Positions 51,085 through 60,336 of a stretch of DNA of 64,000 nucleotides are shown here, piece after piece. Numbering within the stretch: position 1 is the first letter of the stretch; every line of letters begins with the position of its first letter. A program made the position numbers and the translations under genes. Below the pieces are notes generated by a model that saw only the letters and a program-made list of their open reading frames with translations, had not been told where the DNA came from and searched no databases. This DNA comes from Burkholderiales bacterium (GTDB lineage Bacteria; Pseudomonadota; Gammaproteobacteria; Burkholderiales; SG8-39), in contig JAOSJV010000011.1 in assembly GCA_027493935.1 (NCBI GenBank), positions 652,589 to 716,588 on the forward strand, written 5' to 3'.

Positions 51085-51417
51085 CGACCGCGCCTGCACC
51101 TCACCCGCTTTCATGGGGTGCTCGCGCCCAACGCAACGCTGCGTGCGGCGCTCGTGCCGGGCCCGGCACGAAACACCAGCGGCCCTTCAGACCAGCACGC
51201 GCATAGCGCGCCGGCTCGCATGGGCTGGGCGCGGTTTCTCGAGCGCGTGTTCGACATCGACCTCGAGCACTGCCCGCAGTGCGGCGGGGCGTTCAGGATC
51301 ATCGCCGCCATCGCGGAGCCGGCCGTGATCGTGAAGATCCTCACCCACCTGGGCTTGCCTGCGCGCGCCCGCCGCGCGCCCCCGCGCGGGCGCTGGCGCT
51401 TTTTCCAGGCAGCGTGA
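51085..51417 (+). pseudogene. IS91-family transposase, 3' fragment (copy 2)
   Basis: Begins abruptly at RLHLTRFHGVLAPNATLRAA and continues LVPGPARNTSGPSDQHAHSA, MGWARFLERVFDIDLEHCPQ, CGGAFRIIAAIAEPAVIVKI and LTHLGLPARARR, stopping at 51417. This is the C-terminal zinc-binding end of an IS91-type transposase. It matches copy 3 almost base for base. Confidence 0.8.
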
Positions 51418-51665
51418 TCTCCCGAAGGCAAGAACGGCTCTGCAACGGCTGCTGACAATCTCGCGCGGCACGCGCTTGTGTGCCGCGAATCAGCGTGCGT
51501 CGAAATGAGGCAATTCGAGTCGATTCGGCAGTCGAATCGTCATCGACAGCGGGGAATCTTCGCCAAACAGCTCACGATGGACCGCGCTGGACTGCTTCTG
51601 CACTTCTTCTCGGCTCGGCGTTACCGTCGCGCATCAGGAAAAGGTGGGTTGAATTTCCTATACGC
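51418..51665 (+). mobile_element. Right end (oriIS-like) of IS91-type element, copy 2
   Basis: Non-coding end of the element. From AATTCGAGTCGATTCGGCAG to GGTTGAATTTCCTATACGC (51647-51665) it is nearly identical to copy 3. It abuts directly on codons of an alpha/beta hydrolase lacking its 5' part. Confidence 0.7.
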
Positions 51666-52281
51666 AGCCCTCGATCCGCGCGGGCAGGGGCGCTCGCAGG
51701 TGGCGCCTTCGGGGTACACGGCGGATCGCCGCACCGAGGACATCGCGGAGTTCGTCGCGCGCTATCCGAGGGTCGTGCTCGTGGGCTGGTCGCTTGGCGC
51801 CCTGGAAGGGCTGCACTACATCCGTGCCCACGGCGACACGAAGCTCGCCGGCCTCGTCCTCGTCGACAGCTCGGTGGGAGAGCCGCCCGCACCGCCCGCG
51901 AGCGACTTCCGCGGCGCGCTCGAGCGTGACCGGGCCCGCGCGCTCGACGAGTTCGTGCGCGCGATGTTTCGCACTCCGCGGTCGGAGGCCGAGATCGCGC
52001 AGCTCACGGCGGACGCCTTGAGGCTTCCACTCGCGGCGAGCCTTGCGCTACTCTCCTACCCGTATCCGCGCGAGCACTGGCGCGCCGCGGCGCACGCGGT
52101 GCAGGCTCCGCTCCTGTACGTGGTGACGCCGCAGTTCGCGGAGCAGGCGCAGAATCTTAAGCGCAACCGGCCGCAGACCGAGACGGTCGTGTTCGAGCGC
52201 GCCGGGCACGCGCTCTTCGTGGACGAGCCGGAGCGGTTCAATGCCCTGCTGGAGGAGTTCGCCGACCGCGTTGCCCGCTAG
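51666..52281 (+). pseudogene. Alpha/beta hydrolase lacking its N-terminal part
   Basis: The frame enters from the IS end and reads ALDPRGQGRSQVAPSGYTAD, then VVLVGWSLGALEGLHYIRAH with the nucleophile Ser, LVLVDSSVGEP, and GHALFVDEPERFNALLEEFA with the catalytic His, to a stop at 52281. About 60 residues containing the first strands and the oxyanion-hole HG motif are missing. The family is the BioH/tropinesterase-like hydrolases. No start codon belongs to it, so it is probably dead unless read from the IS. Confidence 0.75.
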
Positions 52282-52302
52282 AGCGATCGCTCAGGAGGGG
52301 AA

Positions 52303-53888
52303 ATGGCCACATTCGACGGCGTGATCGTTGGGGCGGGCCACAACGGCCCCACCCTCGGCGCGTACATGGCGCGCGCGCGGCTCAGGGTCTGCGTGCTCGA
52401 GGCCGCGGGCGAGATCGGCGGCGGCTGCTCGACCGCGGACGCGACGCTCCCGGGCTTCCGCTAAAACCTCCACTCGAATATCTACATTGCGTTCAGCGGC
52501 AGTCCGCTGATGCGCGATCTCGAGCTCGCCCGCCACGGCTTCGCCTACATCGAACCGCCGGTGCAGAACGGCGTGGCGATGCGCGACGGCACCGCGCTCA
52601 CCATCCACAAGGACATCGACCGGACCTGCGCCTCGATCGCGCGCTTCTCGCGCCGCGACGCCGAGTCGTTCCGCTACCTGAACGAGACCTACGCGGTGAA
52701 GATGCGGCCGTTCTTCACCGCGCGCCTCTACAACCCGCCGCTCGCGCCCGACGAGATCCGCGCGCGGCTCACCGGGCCGGAAGGGCGCGAGTCCCTCGCG
52801 CACGCCCCGCTCGACCTCTTCCAGGTGATCGACCGCCACTTCGAGGACCAGCGGATCCGCACGCTCTTCAAGCTGCTCATGCACGTGACGACCGGGGAGA
52901 ACGTGCCGGGCACCGGGCTCATCTTCCTGATGATCCTCGCCTCGATCACGCACCTCGCGCTCCCGGTCGCCGGGTTGGCCTCCCTCTGCGCGCGCTCGCG
53001 CGGGTGATCGAGGCCGGTGGCGGGAGCGTGCGGGCCGGCGCACCGGTGCGCGAGATCGTCGTCGAGTCGAACTGGGCCACCGGCGTCCGGCTGGCGGACG
53101 GCACGCGCATCGACGCGGCGCGGTTCGTCGCGAGCGGGATCGACGCACCGGGGACGCTGCAGCTCGCGGGTACGGAGCATTTCCCGGAGGCGGTGCGCGC
53201 GAAGCTCGCGAACTGGCACTGGGGCGACCACAGCCTGGTCACGATCCACCTTGCGCTGAACCAGCCGCCGGCGTATGCGGCGGCGAAGTTCGACCCGGAC
53301 ATCGACCGCGCCTTCAACATCTTCTTCGGCTTCGACGACACGGACCAGGTCGTGCGCTCCTTCGAGCGGTGCAAGGCGAGCGAGTTCCCCGACTTCCCGA
53401 TGGGCAACGGCGCGTGCAACACGCTGTTCGACCCGACTTACGCGCCGCAGGGCAAGCACGCCGCCTTCTGGTGGCCGTTCGCGCCCTACGCGCTGCCGGG
53501 CGGGCCCGAGGAATGGGATCGCCGCAAGCCGGAGATCACCGCGCGCCTGCTGGCAGTCTGGCGCGGCTACGCGTCGAACCTGACGCCTGACAACGTGCTC
53601 GCCACGTTCCTCCTCGCCCCGCTCGACGTCGAGCGTGGCAACGCCGCGATGCGGCGCGGGGCGGTGCGGCTCGGCGCCTACGTTTCGTCGCAGCTCGGCA
53701 TCAACCGGCCGCACCCGCTGCTCGCGAAGAACCGCACGCCGCTCGAGGGGCTGTACCTCTGCGGTTCGTCGTGCCACGGCGGCGGCGCGAACGGCGGACC
53801 GGGCTACAACGCGGCCAATGCGATCGTCGCCGACCTCAAGCTCGCGCGACCCTGGACGCCCATCGCGCCGCCGGAGTGGAGCGGGTAG
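52303..53888 (+). pseudogene. CrtI/phytoene desaturase-like FAD oxidoreductase, nonsense and frameshift
   Basis: ATG 52303 follows AGGAGGGG. FDGVIVGAGHNGPTLGAYMA is the FAD-binding motif. At 52462-52464 codon 54 is TAA within FR-stop-NLHSNIYIAFSG (one base from TAC). Near 52982 the frame shifts from LPVAGLASL to LRALARVIEAGGGSV. The rest is well kept: GHSLV-like WGDHSLVTIHLALNQ, GNGACNTLFDPTYAPQGKHA and the C-terminal FAD site LYLCGSSCHGGGANGGPGYN, to a stop at 53888. Corrected length about 528 residues. A base substitution producing a stop is harder to explain as indel error, so this one may really be inactive. Confidence 0.75.
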
Positions 53889-54066
53889 GTCTTACCGCGT
53901 TCCAGTAAGGCGTCGCGCCCGAGGCGCCGTTGCACCAACGTGCGATCGGCCGCCGCACCATGTGCCGATTGGCTGCGCCGTGCGGGCGGAGGACCATCGG
54001 CTTCGCTCGTTCCGTTCGAGCGCGCGAGCAACGGTGCTCGTGCTCACAGCCCGGAGGAAGTCCCGC

Positions 54067-54639
54067 ATGAAACCATCTCGAGTCTTTTGTGCGACGGCTG
54101 CCACGCTCTGCGCCGTGGTGCTCGCGGGGGGCTGCGCCCAGCCGCCGAAGCAAGTCGAGGTCGCGGAGACGATCGAAGCGACCTTCAACGTGGAGTCGAT
54201 CGACCACGCGAAGCGCATCGTCACGCTCAGGGGCCGGCGGGGCCCCGTGGTCGTCCAGGCCGGGCCGCAGGTCCGCAATCTCGATCAGGTGAAGGCGGGC
54301 GACCGCGTCGTGGTGCGGTACCGGGAGGCCATCGCCGCCGAGCTCATGAAGCCCGGGACCGGCGTGAGCGGGATCGAGTCCTCGTCGGTCGCGGCGCGTG
54401 CGGCGCCGGGCGACCGGCCGTTCGCGGGAGCGGCGGAGCAGGTGCGCATGACCGTCAAGGTCTGGGACGTCGATCCGATCCAGAACTGGGTCGAGGTCAC
54501 GGGTCCGCGGGGCTACAACCGGCGCATGAAGGTGCTGGATCCCAAGGCGCGCGAGTTTCTCCGCGGCCTCAAGCGCGGCGACGAAGTGCAGGTGACGATC
54601 ACGGAAGCGGCCGCGATCAGCGTCGAGCCGGCGCGGTAG
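54067..54639 (+). CDS. Lipoprotein with two beta-barrel-like repeats
   Basis: 190 residues, intact. Signal and lipobox TAATLCAVVLAGGCAQPP. Two similar halves follow: TFNVESIDHAKRIVTLRGRR with VRNLDQVKAGDRVVVRYREA, and VKVWDVDPIQNWVEVTGPRG with REFLRGLKRGDEVQVTITEA. The pattern (a variation of 'value over time, then KxGDxVxV') is that of DUF5666-like small barrels. Outer- or inner-membrane anchored, function unknown. It overlaps the tail of the convergent monooxygenase gene by 23 bp. Confidence 0.75.
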   Translation: MKPSRVFCATAATLCAVVLAGGCAQPPKQVEVAETIEATFNVESIDHAKRIVTLRGRRGPVVVQAGPQVRNLDQVKAGDRVVVRYREAIAAELMKPGTGVSGIESSSVAARAAPGDRPFAGAAEQVRMTVKVWDVDPIQNWVEVTGPRGYNRRMKVLDPKAREFLRGLKRGDEVQVTITEAAAISVEPAR

Positions 54640-56214
54640 GGCGCCCTTCGGAGTTGACCGCGATGCCGTGCGCGGCGAGGTAGCGCGCCACGGCGGCCGC
54701 TGCGAGGCTCGCCCGGCGAGCCCGACGTGCCCGTCGGGGCGCAGGAGATAGCAGGCCGGACCGCGGATCCCCGCGCGCGCGAGCTCTGCCGTGTTCGCCG
54801 GATCGTCGGGCACCGTGTGCGCGCGGAGGAGGTCGCCGAGACCGGGCGCTTCCTCGACCGGTCGCGGCTGCCCGATCGCGATCAGGTTGAAGCGCGTGTC
54901 GTCGAGCCGCTCGAACAGGTCCTCGGCCGGGCCATCGCGACGGAACCTGAGCCGCAGCCAGGGAAAGCGGTCGCCGGCGCGGGGGCCGCGCGTGGGCGAT
55001 CCGGGCAGCGTCGTCGACAGCGGGCTCTCCGGGTAGCGGATGCCGATCTGGGAAACGGTGCGGAATGCGAACCTTCGCATGCGCTCGCGAGTCATCGCGA
55101 ATGCCGCGATGCGGGCGATGACGCGCGTGCGGAGGAGCCTCGCCAGCCAGCTGTCCGAGACCACCAGTGTGAACGCGCGGTCGGTGGTTTCGAGCAAGCG
55201 CTTCGCCACCGGGAGGCGCTCGGCCGCGTAGGTATCGAGGAGACGCGCGTCGGCACGGCCCGCCGCGACGAGCGCGAGCTTCCAGGCCAGGTTGTAGGCG
55301 TCCTGCAGGCCGGTGTTCATGCCTTGCCCGCCCGCCGGGCTGTGGATGTGCGCCGCATCACCGAGCAGGAAGCAGCGCCGATCGCGAAAGCGCACGGCGC
55401 AGCGGTGGTGGATGCGGTAGGTCGAGAACCAGCTGCAGCCCTGGAAGGCGAGCGCGGTGCCCGCCTCGCGGCGCAGCGACGGAATCACGTCCTCGAACGC
55501 CAGATCGTCGCGTTCCGCCAGCGCCGCGGGCAGGATGCCGATCACCCGCCAGTGATCGGTTCCGCGCATCGGAAAGAAGAGGTGAAACCCGTCGCGCCAC
55601 AGGTAGACGTTCACCTCGTCGGGGATCATGCTCCCGGTGGCGCGCGTGTCGGCGACGAAGAACACGTGCTCGTAGGGCGCACCCGGGAACGCGATGCCGT
55701 TCAGCTCGCGGACCGCGCTGTGCGCGCCGTCGCAACCGGCCACGTACGCGGCCGTGATCGTTCGGGTCGCGCCGTCCGGCAGCCTGAGCGTCGCCGCAAC
55801 GCGGTCGGTGTGCTGGTCGAGGGCGACGAGCTCGGTGTTCCACCGCACGTCCATGCCCCGAGCGCGGAGCGAATCGCCGAGGATCTGCTCGTTGTCGTCC
55901 TGGCCCAGCATCAGCACGAACGGATACGGGCTCAGGCTCTTCCCGATGTCGCCCACCGGGATGCGCGCCTTGCGCTCGCCTTCGGCCCACAGGTTGGCGC
56001 CGGTGCCGCGCTTGCCGAGCGCGATCGCGCGCTCCGCGAGACCCAGGTGCCGATAGATCTCGAGCGTGCGGGCATGCACGGCGATCGCCCGCGTCTGCTG
56101 CGCCGGGCCGGAATGCCGGTCCACGATCAGCGCCCGCACGTCGCGGCGTGCGAGCTGGTTGGCGAGCATCAGCCCGGTCGGGCCGGCGCCGACGACCAGG
56201 ACGTCGGTGTCCAC
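54617..56214 (-). CDS. FAD-dependent aromatic monooxygenase (PheA/TfdB/MhpA type), one frameshift
   Basis: GTG 56214 begins VDTDVLVVGAGPTGLMLANQ, the nucleotide-binding motif. The DG motif is YVAGCDGAHSAVREL, and the second FAD motif FLLGDAAHIHSPAGGQGMNT with GLQDAYNLAWKLALVAAG is textbook for class A flavoprotein hydroxylases. The C-terminal thioredoxin-like domain (CYLLRPDGHVGLAG) breaks frame near 54722 and continues SLAAAAVARYLAAHGIAV to a stop at 54617. About 533 residues. Uses NAD(P)H and oxygen to hydroxylate an aromatic ring; substrate unknown. Confidence 0.85.
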
Positions 56215-56258
56215 GCGCGGGATGGTGCCCAAACCGCGCGCGCAGGGCAACTTCGGCG

Positions 56259-56504
56259 TCAGCGGAACGCGTAGGAGGCCGTCGCGCCGACGAGATAGTT
56301 CCGGATCGGGGGAGGGCTCGAAGAGGCGATGTGCCGCCTGGTTCACGATCACCGGTCGAGGCCGCGTTCCTCGACCCGCGTCACGGTGACCACCACCGGG
56401 TCGAGGGTGACCGCGGGCGCCTGCGGGCGCTCCTGGGCCGCGGCACCGGCGGCACCCAGCGCGGCGGCGAGCATGCCCGCGCGAACCCTCACATCGAGCG
56501 TCAT
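56259..56504 (-). pseudogene. TonB-dependent receptor reduced to its two ends
   Basis: ATG 56504 (GAGGAGGA site) encodes a signal peptide, then ALGAAGAAAAQERPQAPAVT and LDPVVVTVTRVEERGLDR, the mature start and TonB-box region of a receptor. The same frame then meets TGA, TCG, TGA and continues HIASSSPPPIRNYLVGATAS plus YAFR and stop, the usual last beta-strand ending in an aromatic-Arg. About 600 central residues are missing in what looks like one deletion. It sits 44 bp upstream of the monooxygenase gene on the same strand. Confidence 0.7.
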
Positions 56505-56573
56505 TCCTCCTCCTCCGGCGCAATGGTACCGGCTCCGGGCCCGATCTCCGCGCCTGCGCTACGCTAGCGTCCC

Positions 56574-56681
56574 ATGAAGCCCGGCGCGGAGAGCGGCGTC
56601 TACCGTGGAATGGACCGGACGGCGCTCGACGCCGCGTACAACAACTCGGCCGCGGTGACCGACAGCGCGGCGCTGATGGCG
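56574..56681 (+). pseudogene. Esterase/alpha-beta hydrolase N-terminal fragment
   Basis: ATG 56574 starts MKPGAESGVYRGMDRTALDA and AYNNSAAVTDSAALMA. The segment YRGMDRTALDAAYNN is characteristic of the N-terminus of BD-FAE/esterase-type hydrolases. Homology ends after ALMA, where the IS91-type transposase sequence begins, so the gene has been cut at codon ~36. Confidence 0.6.
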
Positions 56682-57216
56682 CTTCAGCCTGCATGCCGGA
56701 GTGCGCTGCGGTGCGCATCAGCGAAAGCGACTCGAACGGCTGTGCCGGCACATCACGCGTCCGGCGATCGCCAACGAACGGCTCCGAGCAAGATGGCGCG
56801 GGCAACGTCGCGCTGCAACTCAAAAGCCCCTGGTGCGACGGCACCACGCAGCTGAGGATGTCGCCGCTGGAATTCATGCAGCGCCTGGCGGCGCGGGTGC
56901 CGCGACCGCGCCTGCACCTCACCCGCTTTCATGGGGTGCTCGCGCCCAACGCAACGCTGCGTGCGGCGCTCGTGCCGGGCCCGGCACGAAACACCAGCGG
57001 CCCTTCAGACCAGCACGCGCACGGCGCGCCGGCTCGCATGGGCTGGGCGCGGTTTCTCGAGCGCGTGTTCGACATCGACCTCGAGCACTGCCCGCAGTGC
57101 GGCGGGGCGTTCAGGATCATCGCCGCCATCGAGGAGCCGGCCGTGATCGTGAAGATCCTCACCCACCTGGGCTTGCCTGCGCGCGCCCCGACGCGCGCCC
57201 CCCGCGCCCTTGTGTG
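56682..57216 (+). pseudogene. IS91-family transposase, C-terminal half (copy 3)
   Basis: Starts in the frame FSLHAGVRCGAHQRKRLERL, CRHITRPAIANERL; after an indel near 56795 continues GNVALQLKSPWCDGTTQLRM, SPLEFMQRLAARVPRPRLHL, TRFHGVLAPNATLRAALVPG and HCPQCGGAFRIIAAIEEPAV. This copy keeps about 60 more upstream residues than copy 2 but has lost some 84 bp around the stop codon, so the transposase has no proper end. Confidence 0.8.
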
Positions 57217-57399
57217 CCGCGAATCGGCGTGCGTCGAAATGAGGCAATTCGAGTCGATTCAGCAGTCGAATCGTCATCGACAGCGGGGAAACTTCGCCAA
57301 ACAGCTCACGATGGACCGCGCTGGACTGCTCCTGCACTTCTTCTCGGCACGGCGTTACCGTCGCGCATCAGGAAAAGGTGGGTTGAATTTCCTATACGC
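57217..57399 (+). mobile_element. Right end (oriIS-like) of IS91-type element, copy 3
   Basis: Same end as copies 1 and 2, finishing GGTTGAATTTCCTATACGC at 57381-57399. It abuts directly on pirin codons. Confidence 0.7.
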
Positions 57400-57658
57400 T
57401 CGACCTCCGACGGCGCGGGCGTGAAGCTGCGCCGCAGCCTCGGGCAGAGCAGGAGGCGGCCCGGCTCGATTCCTTCCTCGTGCTCGACGAGTTCTGGTCG
57501 GACGATCCGAACGATTACCTCGCCGGCTTCCCGAACCATCCGCACCGCGGGTTCGAGACGGTGACCTACATGCTCGCCGGCCACATGCTGCACGAGGACC
57601 ATCTCGGCAACCGCGGCGACCTCACGCCGGGCAGCGTGCAGTGGATGAGCGCGGGCAT
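57400..57658 (+). pseudogene. Pirin N-terminal fragment lacking its start
   Basis: Reads GVKLRRSLGQSRRR, then after a one-base shift near 57450 FLVLDEFWSDDPNDYLAGFP, NHPHRGFETVTYMLAGHMLH and EDHLGNRGDLTPGSVQWMSA. These are the metal-binding cupin segments of pirin. The first ~15 residues are lost at the IS end, and at SAG the sequence changes, in frame, to a different protein, so the Glu of the RGIIHSE motif that completes the metal site is missing. Confidence 0.8.
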
Positions 57659-57922
57659 ACGCCCGCTCGACGTGCACGAGCTGGTCGGGCCGCCGGACGG
57701 CGTGCCGGCGGAGCAGATCGAAGCGATCCGGCTCTTCGAGCAAGGGCTCGACCGCTTTCGCGAGCGGCGCTTCGCGGAGGCGCGGGGGCTTTCGAGCAGG
57801 CGCTCGAGCGCTCGCCGCACGACGGGCCGGCACGGCGGCGCTACCTGACGCAGTGCGTCGCCTGCGCGGAGGCGCCCCCCGCGCCCGACTGGCTGGGCGT
57901 GTACGTCCAGGAATCGAAGTGA
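57659..57922 (+). pseudogene. C-terminal tail of a class III adenylate/guanylate cyclase, fused to pirin
   Basis: From IRPLDVHELVGPPDGVPAEQ on, the frame encodes EAIRLFEQGLDRFRERRFAE, a TPR-like helix pair, then (after an indel near 57789) AFEQALERSPHDGPARR and PPAPDWLGVYVQESK with a stop at 57922. The VHELVG, TPR and PPxxDWxGVxV ending is the usual tail of membrane class III cyclases. The catalytic domain is absent. Confidence 0.6.
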
Positions 57923-58030
57923 CCGGCGGCGCATCGCCCCTCCGCGCAGCGGGTCGGACGGCGGCCCCGCGGCTGCCGCAGGCCGCATGCCCGGTCCCGC
58001 GGCCTTGCCGGGCGGGCGTCCGCGCGGTGC

Positions 58031-58816
58031 TCAGTTCGAACGTCCCGGCTCGAGCTTGCGCAGTTCGCCGCCGGCGCTGACGTAGTAGCCGGGACCCTGG
58101 GGGCCGCTCTCCCGCCAGTCCTGGCTCGGACTCACCCAGTAGTTCTCGCCGGTGCGCCCGTCGTGGTAGTGCTCCATGCCCAGCCAGCGGCTGTAGCCCG
58201 AGTCGCCCTGCGCCTTGCGCCGCGCCTTGCCGGCACCGGACAAGCCACTCGTGAAATCGGCCGTCGAGGGTTTCAGCGGCACGTTGCACCGGATCGAGCG
58301 AGCCACGGCGCTCGCGATCGCGCCGTCCCGGGCCCAGCGGGCCGGCGCCGTGCCGGCGGTGCGCATCACGATCACGAAACCGCCGTTGTTCATCGGATGC
58401 ACCTGATAGAGCGCGAGCCCGACGGCTTGCGGGTTGCGGCATTCCATCATCGCCAGCCCCGGCGCCGGTGTTGACGGCGCGCCGCACTGGATGGGCGCGC
58501 TGCCCATGCGGCTCAGCGTGGCCATGACCGTCGACTGCGGCGTCGCGTACCAGCGGCCGTACCATGGGCTGCTGCGCATCTCCGGCGCCACGCCGATGAT
58601 CCAGTAGCTCGCAAGCGCGCCGCCGTCGGCGCCGACGAAGTCGGCGCCGAAGCTGCTGCCGGCGGCGTTCTCGCCGGTGATCGCCCAGCCTTTCGGCGCC
58701 TGCGCCACGCAGTACTTTCCGCGCAGCGGCTGCACCGGGAGCGGCGCCTGGGCTTGCGCAGTGGCGGCGGCCAGCAGCGCCGCCGCAGTGAGCCCACGTT
58801 GCCACCGAGCCGTCAT
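58031..58816 (-). CDS. Secreted protein of unknown function
   Basis: 261 residues, intact. Signal peptide RGLTAAALLAAATAQAQAPL. The mature protein contains GKYCVAQAPKGWAITGENAA, SYWIIGVAPEM, GLAMMECRNPQAVGLALYQV and a C-terminal YHDGRTGENYWVSPSQDWRE. Three or four cysteines could form disulfides. It looks like a substrate-free periplasmic protein of a proteobacterial family I do not recognise. The C-terminal WVSPSQ region recalls short repeat proteins, not a catalytic motif. Confidence 0.6.
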   Translation of the reverse strand: MTARWQRGLTAAALLAAATAQAQAPLPVQPLRGKYCVAQAPKGWAITGENAAGSSFGADFVGADGGALASYWIIGVAPEMRSSPWYGRWYATPQSTVMATLSRMGSAPIQCGAPSTPAPGLAMMECRNPQAVGLALYQVHPMNNGGFVIVMRTAGTAPARWARDGAIASAVARSIRCNVPLKPSTADFTSGLSGAGKARRKAQGDSGYSRWLGMEHYHDGRTGENYWVSPSQDWRESGPQGPGYYVSAGGELRKLEPGRSN

Positions 58817-59033
58817 GGCCGCCTCCGTCGGTCGTCGGCGAAAGTGTGCCGCGCCATCGGGGCTTGCGCAATCACCCGGGGGCGGGTCCGCGCGACCAGC
58901 CCGGTGGCGCGCGTTCGATCTGCCGATCCGCCGGAACAGGCCGTGTCGAGACGGCGAGCCGCGCTTCCTCCTGCCCCGATGCGCGGGCAGAAGCGCAACG
59001 CCAGGTTGCACCACGGTGGTTTGTGGCGGCGGC

Positions 59034-59073
59034 TAGCCCAGCATCGCATTCCCTAGCCCAGCATCGCATTCCA
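59034..59073. repeat. 20-bp tandem duplication at the fccB-like stop
   Basis: CTAGCCCAGCATCGCATTCC occurs twice in direct succession (59034-59053 and 59054-59073), duplicating the last codons and stop of the flavoprotein gene. The first stop met on the minus strand is used. Confidence 0.8.
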
Positions 59074-59946
59074 CATGTCGCGGCCCCAATCCATGGCGCC
59101 CTTGCTCGATGCGGCGTTCGCGGCCGGATCGACCTCGTAGCTGACCTTGGGCGGATCGCCGACAACGACACTGGAAGTCACGTTGATCATGATGGCGAGC
59201 GAGGTGGAAACCTTGCCCCAGCAGATCGCCCCGGGCAGGGTGACCTCGTCGCCCAAGTCGGCCGCCTTGTGCTTGCCGGCAATGGTGGCGAGGATCTGCT
59301 CGCCGACCTGCTGGCCGGCGCCGAACGCGATGTGTCCGCTCTTCGGCAGTGGTGCGCCCTGCGAATCCCCGACGACGAAGATGCTCTTGTCGGCCCGGCT
59401 CCGGAAGCTCGGCAGCTCGACGCCGGCAAAGCGCTCGCCCAGGCCGGCCTTGCGGATCAGCCCGGGCGCGCGCATCGGCAGAATGATGTTGGCGTGCTGG
59501 AAGGGGATATCGCCCTTGCTGGTGGCCAGCGACTTCTTGCCGGGATCGATGGACTTCGGATCGACTTCGTTGATGTATTCGATCTGCGCCCCGTACATCT
59601 CGCGCATGGCCGTCAGCATCGGCTTGGCGAGCGGCGGCGGCATCGGGCCCTTGTTGGCGTCGACGACGATGACCTTGCCCTTGGTGCCCTTCTCCTTCAT
59701 GCGCTGCGCGATCAGGCAGGCGCGCTCGTAGGGCGCGGGCGGGCAGCGATAGGGCGGTTTCGGTACGGTGATCAGGTAGTGGCCGCCCTGATCCAGGAAG
59801 GTGGCGACCTGGCGCCGCACCGCGGACTGCTCGAAGGCACGGAAGCCGACGGGGAACTGGTCCCGGGCCCCCGCATACCCGGGCAGCGCCTCCTCCATGT
59901 ATTCGAGGCCAGTCGCCAGCACGAGGAAGTCGTAGGGAATGCTCCG
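59053..59946 (-). pseudogene. FccB-like sulfide dehydrogenase flavoprotein, 5' part lost
   Basis: From [20 protein letters not shown] the frame encodes the last ~290 residues of a flavocytochrome c sulfide dehydrogenase-type flavoprotein: YRCPPAPYERACLI, with a redox cysteine, VGDSQGAPLPKSGHIAFGAG for the FAD, and CWGKVSTSLAIMINVTSSVV. The first ~110 residues, including the Rossmann GxGxxG, are gone: at 59950 the sequence becomes icmF sequence in the opposite sense. FccB oxidises sulfide to sulfur, passing electrons to a cytochrome, none of which is nearby. Confidence 0.75.
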
Positions 59947-59949
59947 CGT

Positions 59950-60159
59950 CGGTATGGACCCGGAGTACTCGGTGCTGGGGCGCGTGGCGCGGCGCATCTG
60001 GGCGGTGGCGATGAAGCAGCGCTACGGGGCGAACGAGCGCAGCCAGAAGCTGAAGTTCCACTCGCAGACGAGCGGGCGCTCCTTGCACGCGCAGGAGATC
60101 GCCTTCAGCGACATCCGCACCACGTTGCAGGCGCTCGTCTCGATCTACGACAACACCAA
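59950..60159 (+). repeat. 210-bp duplicate of an internal icmF segment
   Basis: Bases 59950-60159 repeat icmF bases 47865-48074 with one difference seen (AAC to AGC). They encode [20 protein letters not shown] through [20 protein letters not shown]. The segment has the same orientation as icmF and interrupts the minus-strand fccB-like gene. No icmF sequence flanks it on either side. Confidence 0.9.
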
Positions 60160-60336
60160 AACTGCGCCGCCACGCGTCGTGGTGCGGCGGGGTGGGAGCA
60201 ACCGGAGGCGGGCGGTCGGTCCGCAGGCGAGCGAACTCGCCCCGGCCGCGCGCGGCCTCGAGGTTCCGCTCGTGGGTCCGCGCAGCGGGCGATCTCTCTC
60301 GACACGGTTGCCCGAGGCGCCCGTGAGCAAGCGGCG

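Noticed and set aside
60160..60336. Gene between the icmF duplicate and the phosphatase (segment [17 protein letters not shown])
   Set aside because: Short, no start or ribosome site, composition-driven; no family recognised.
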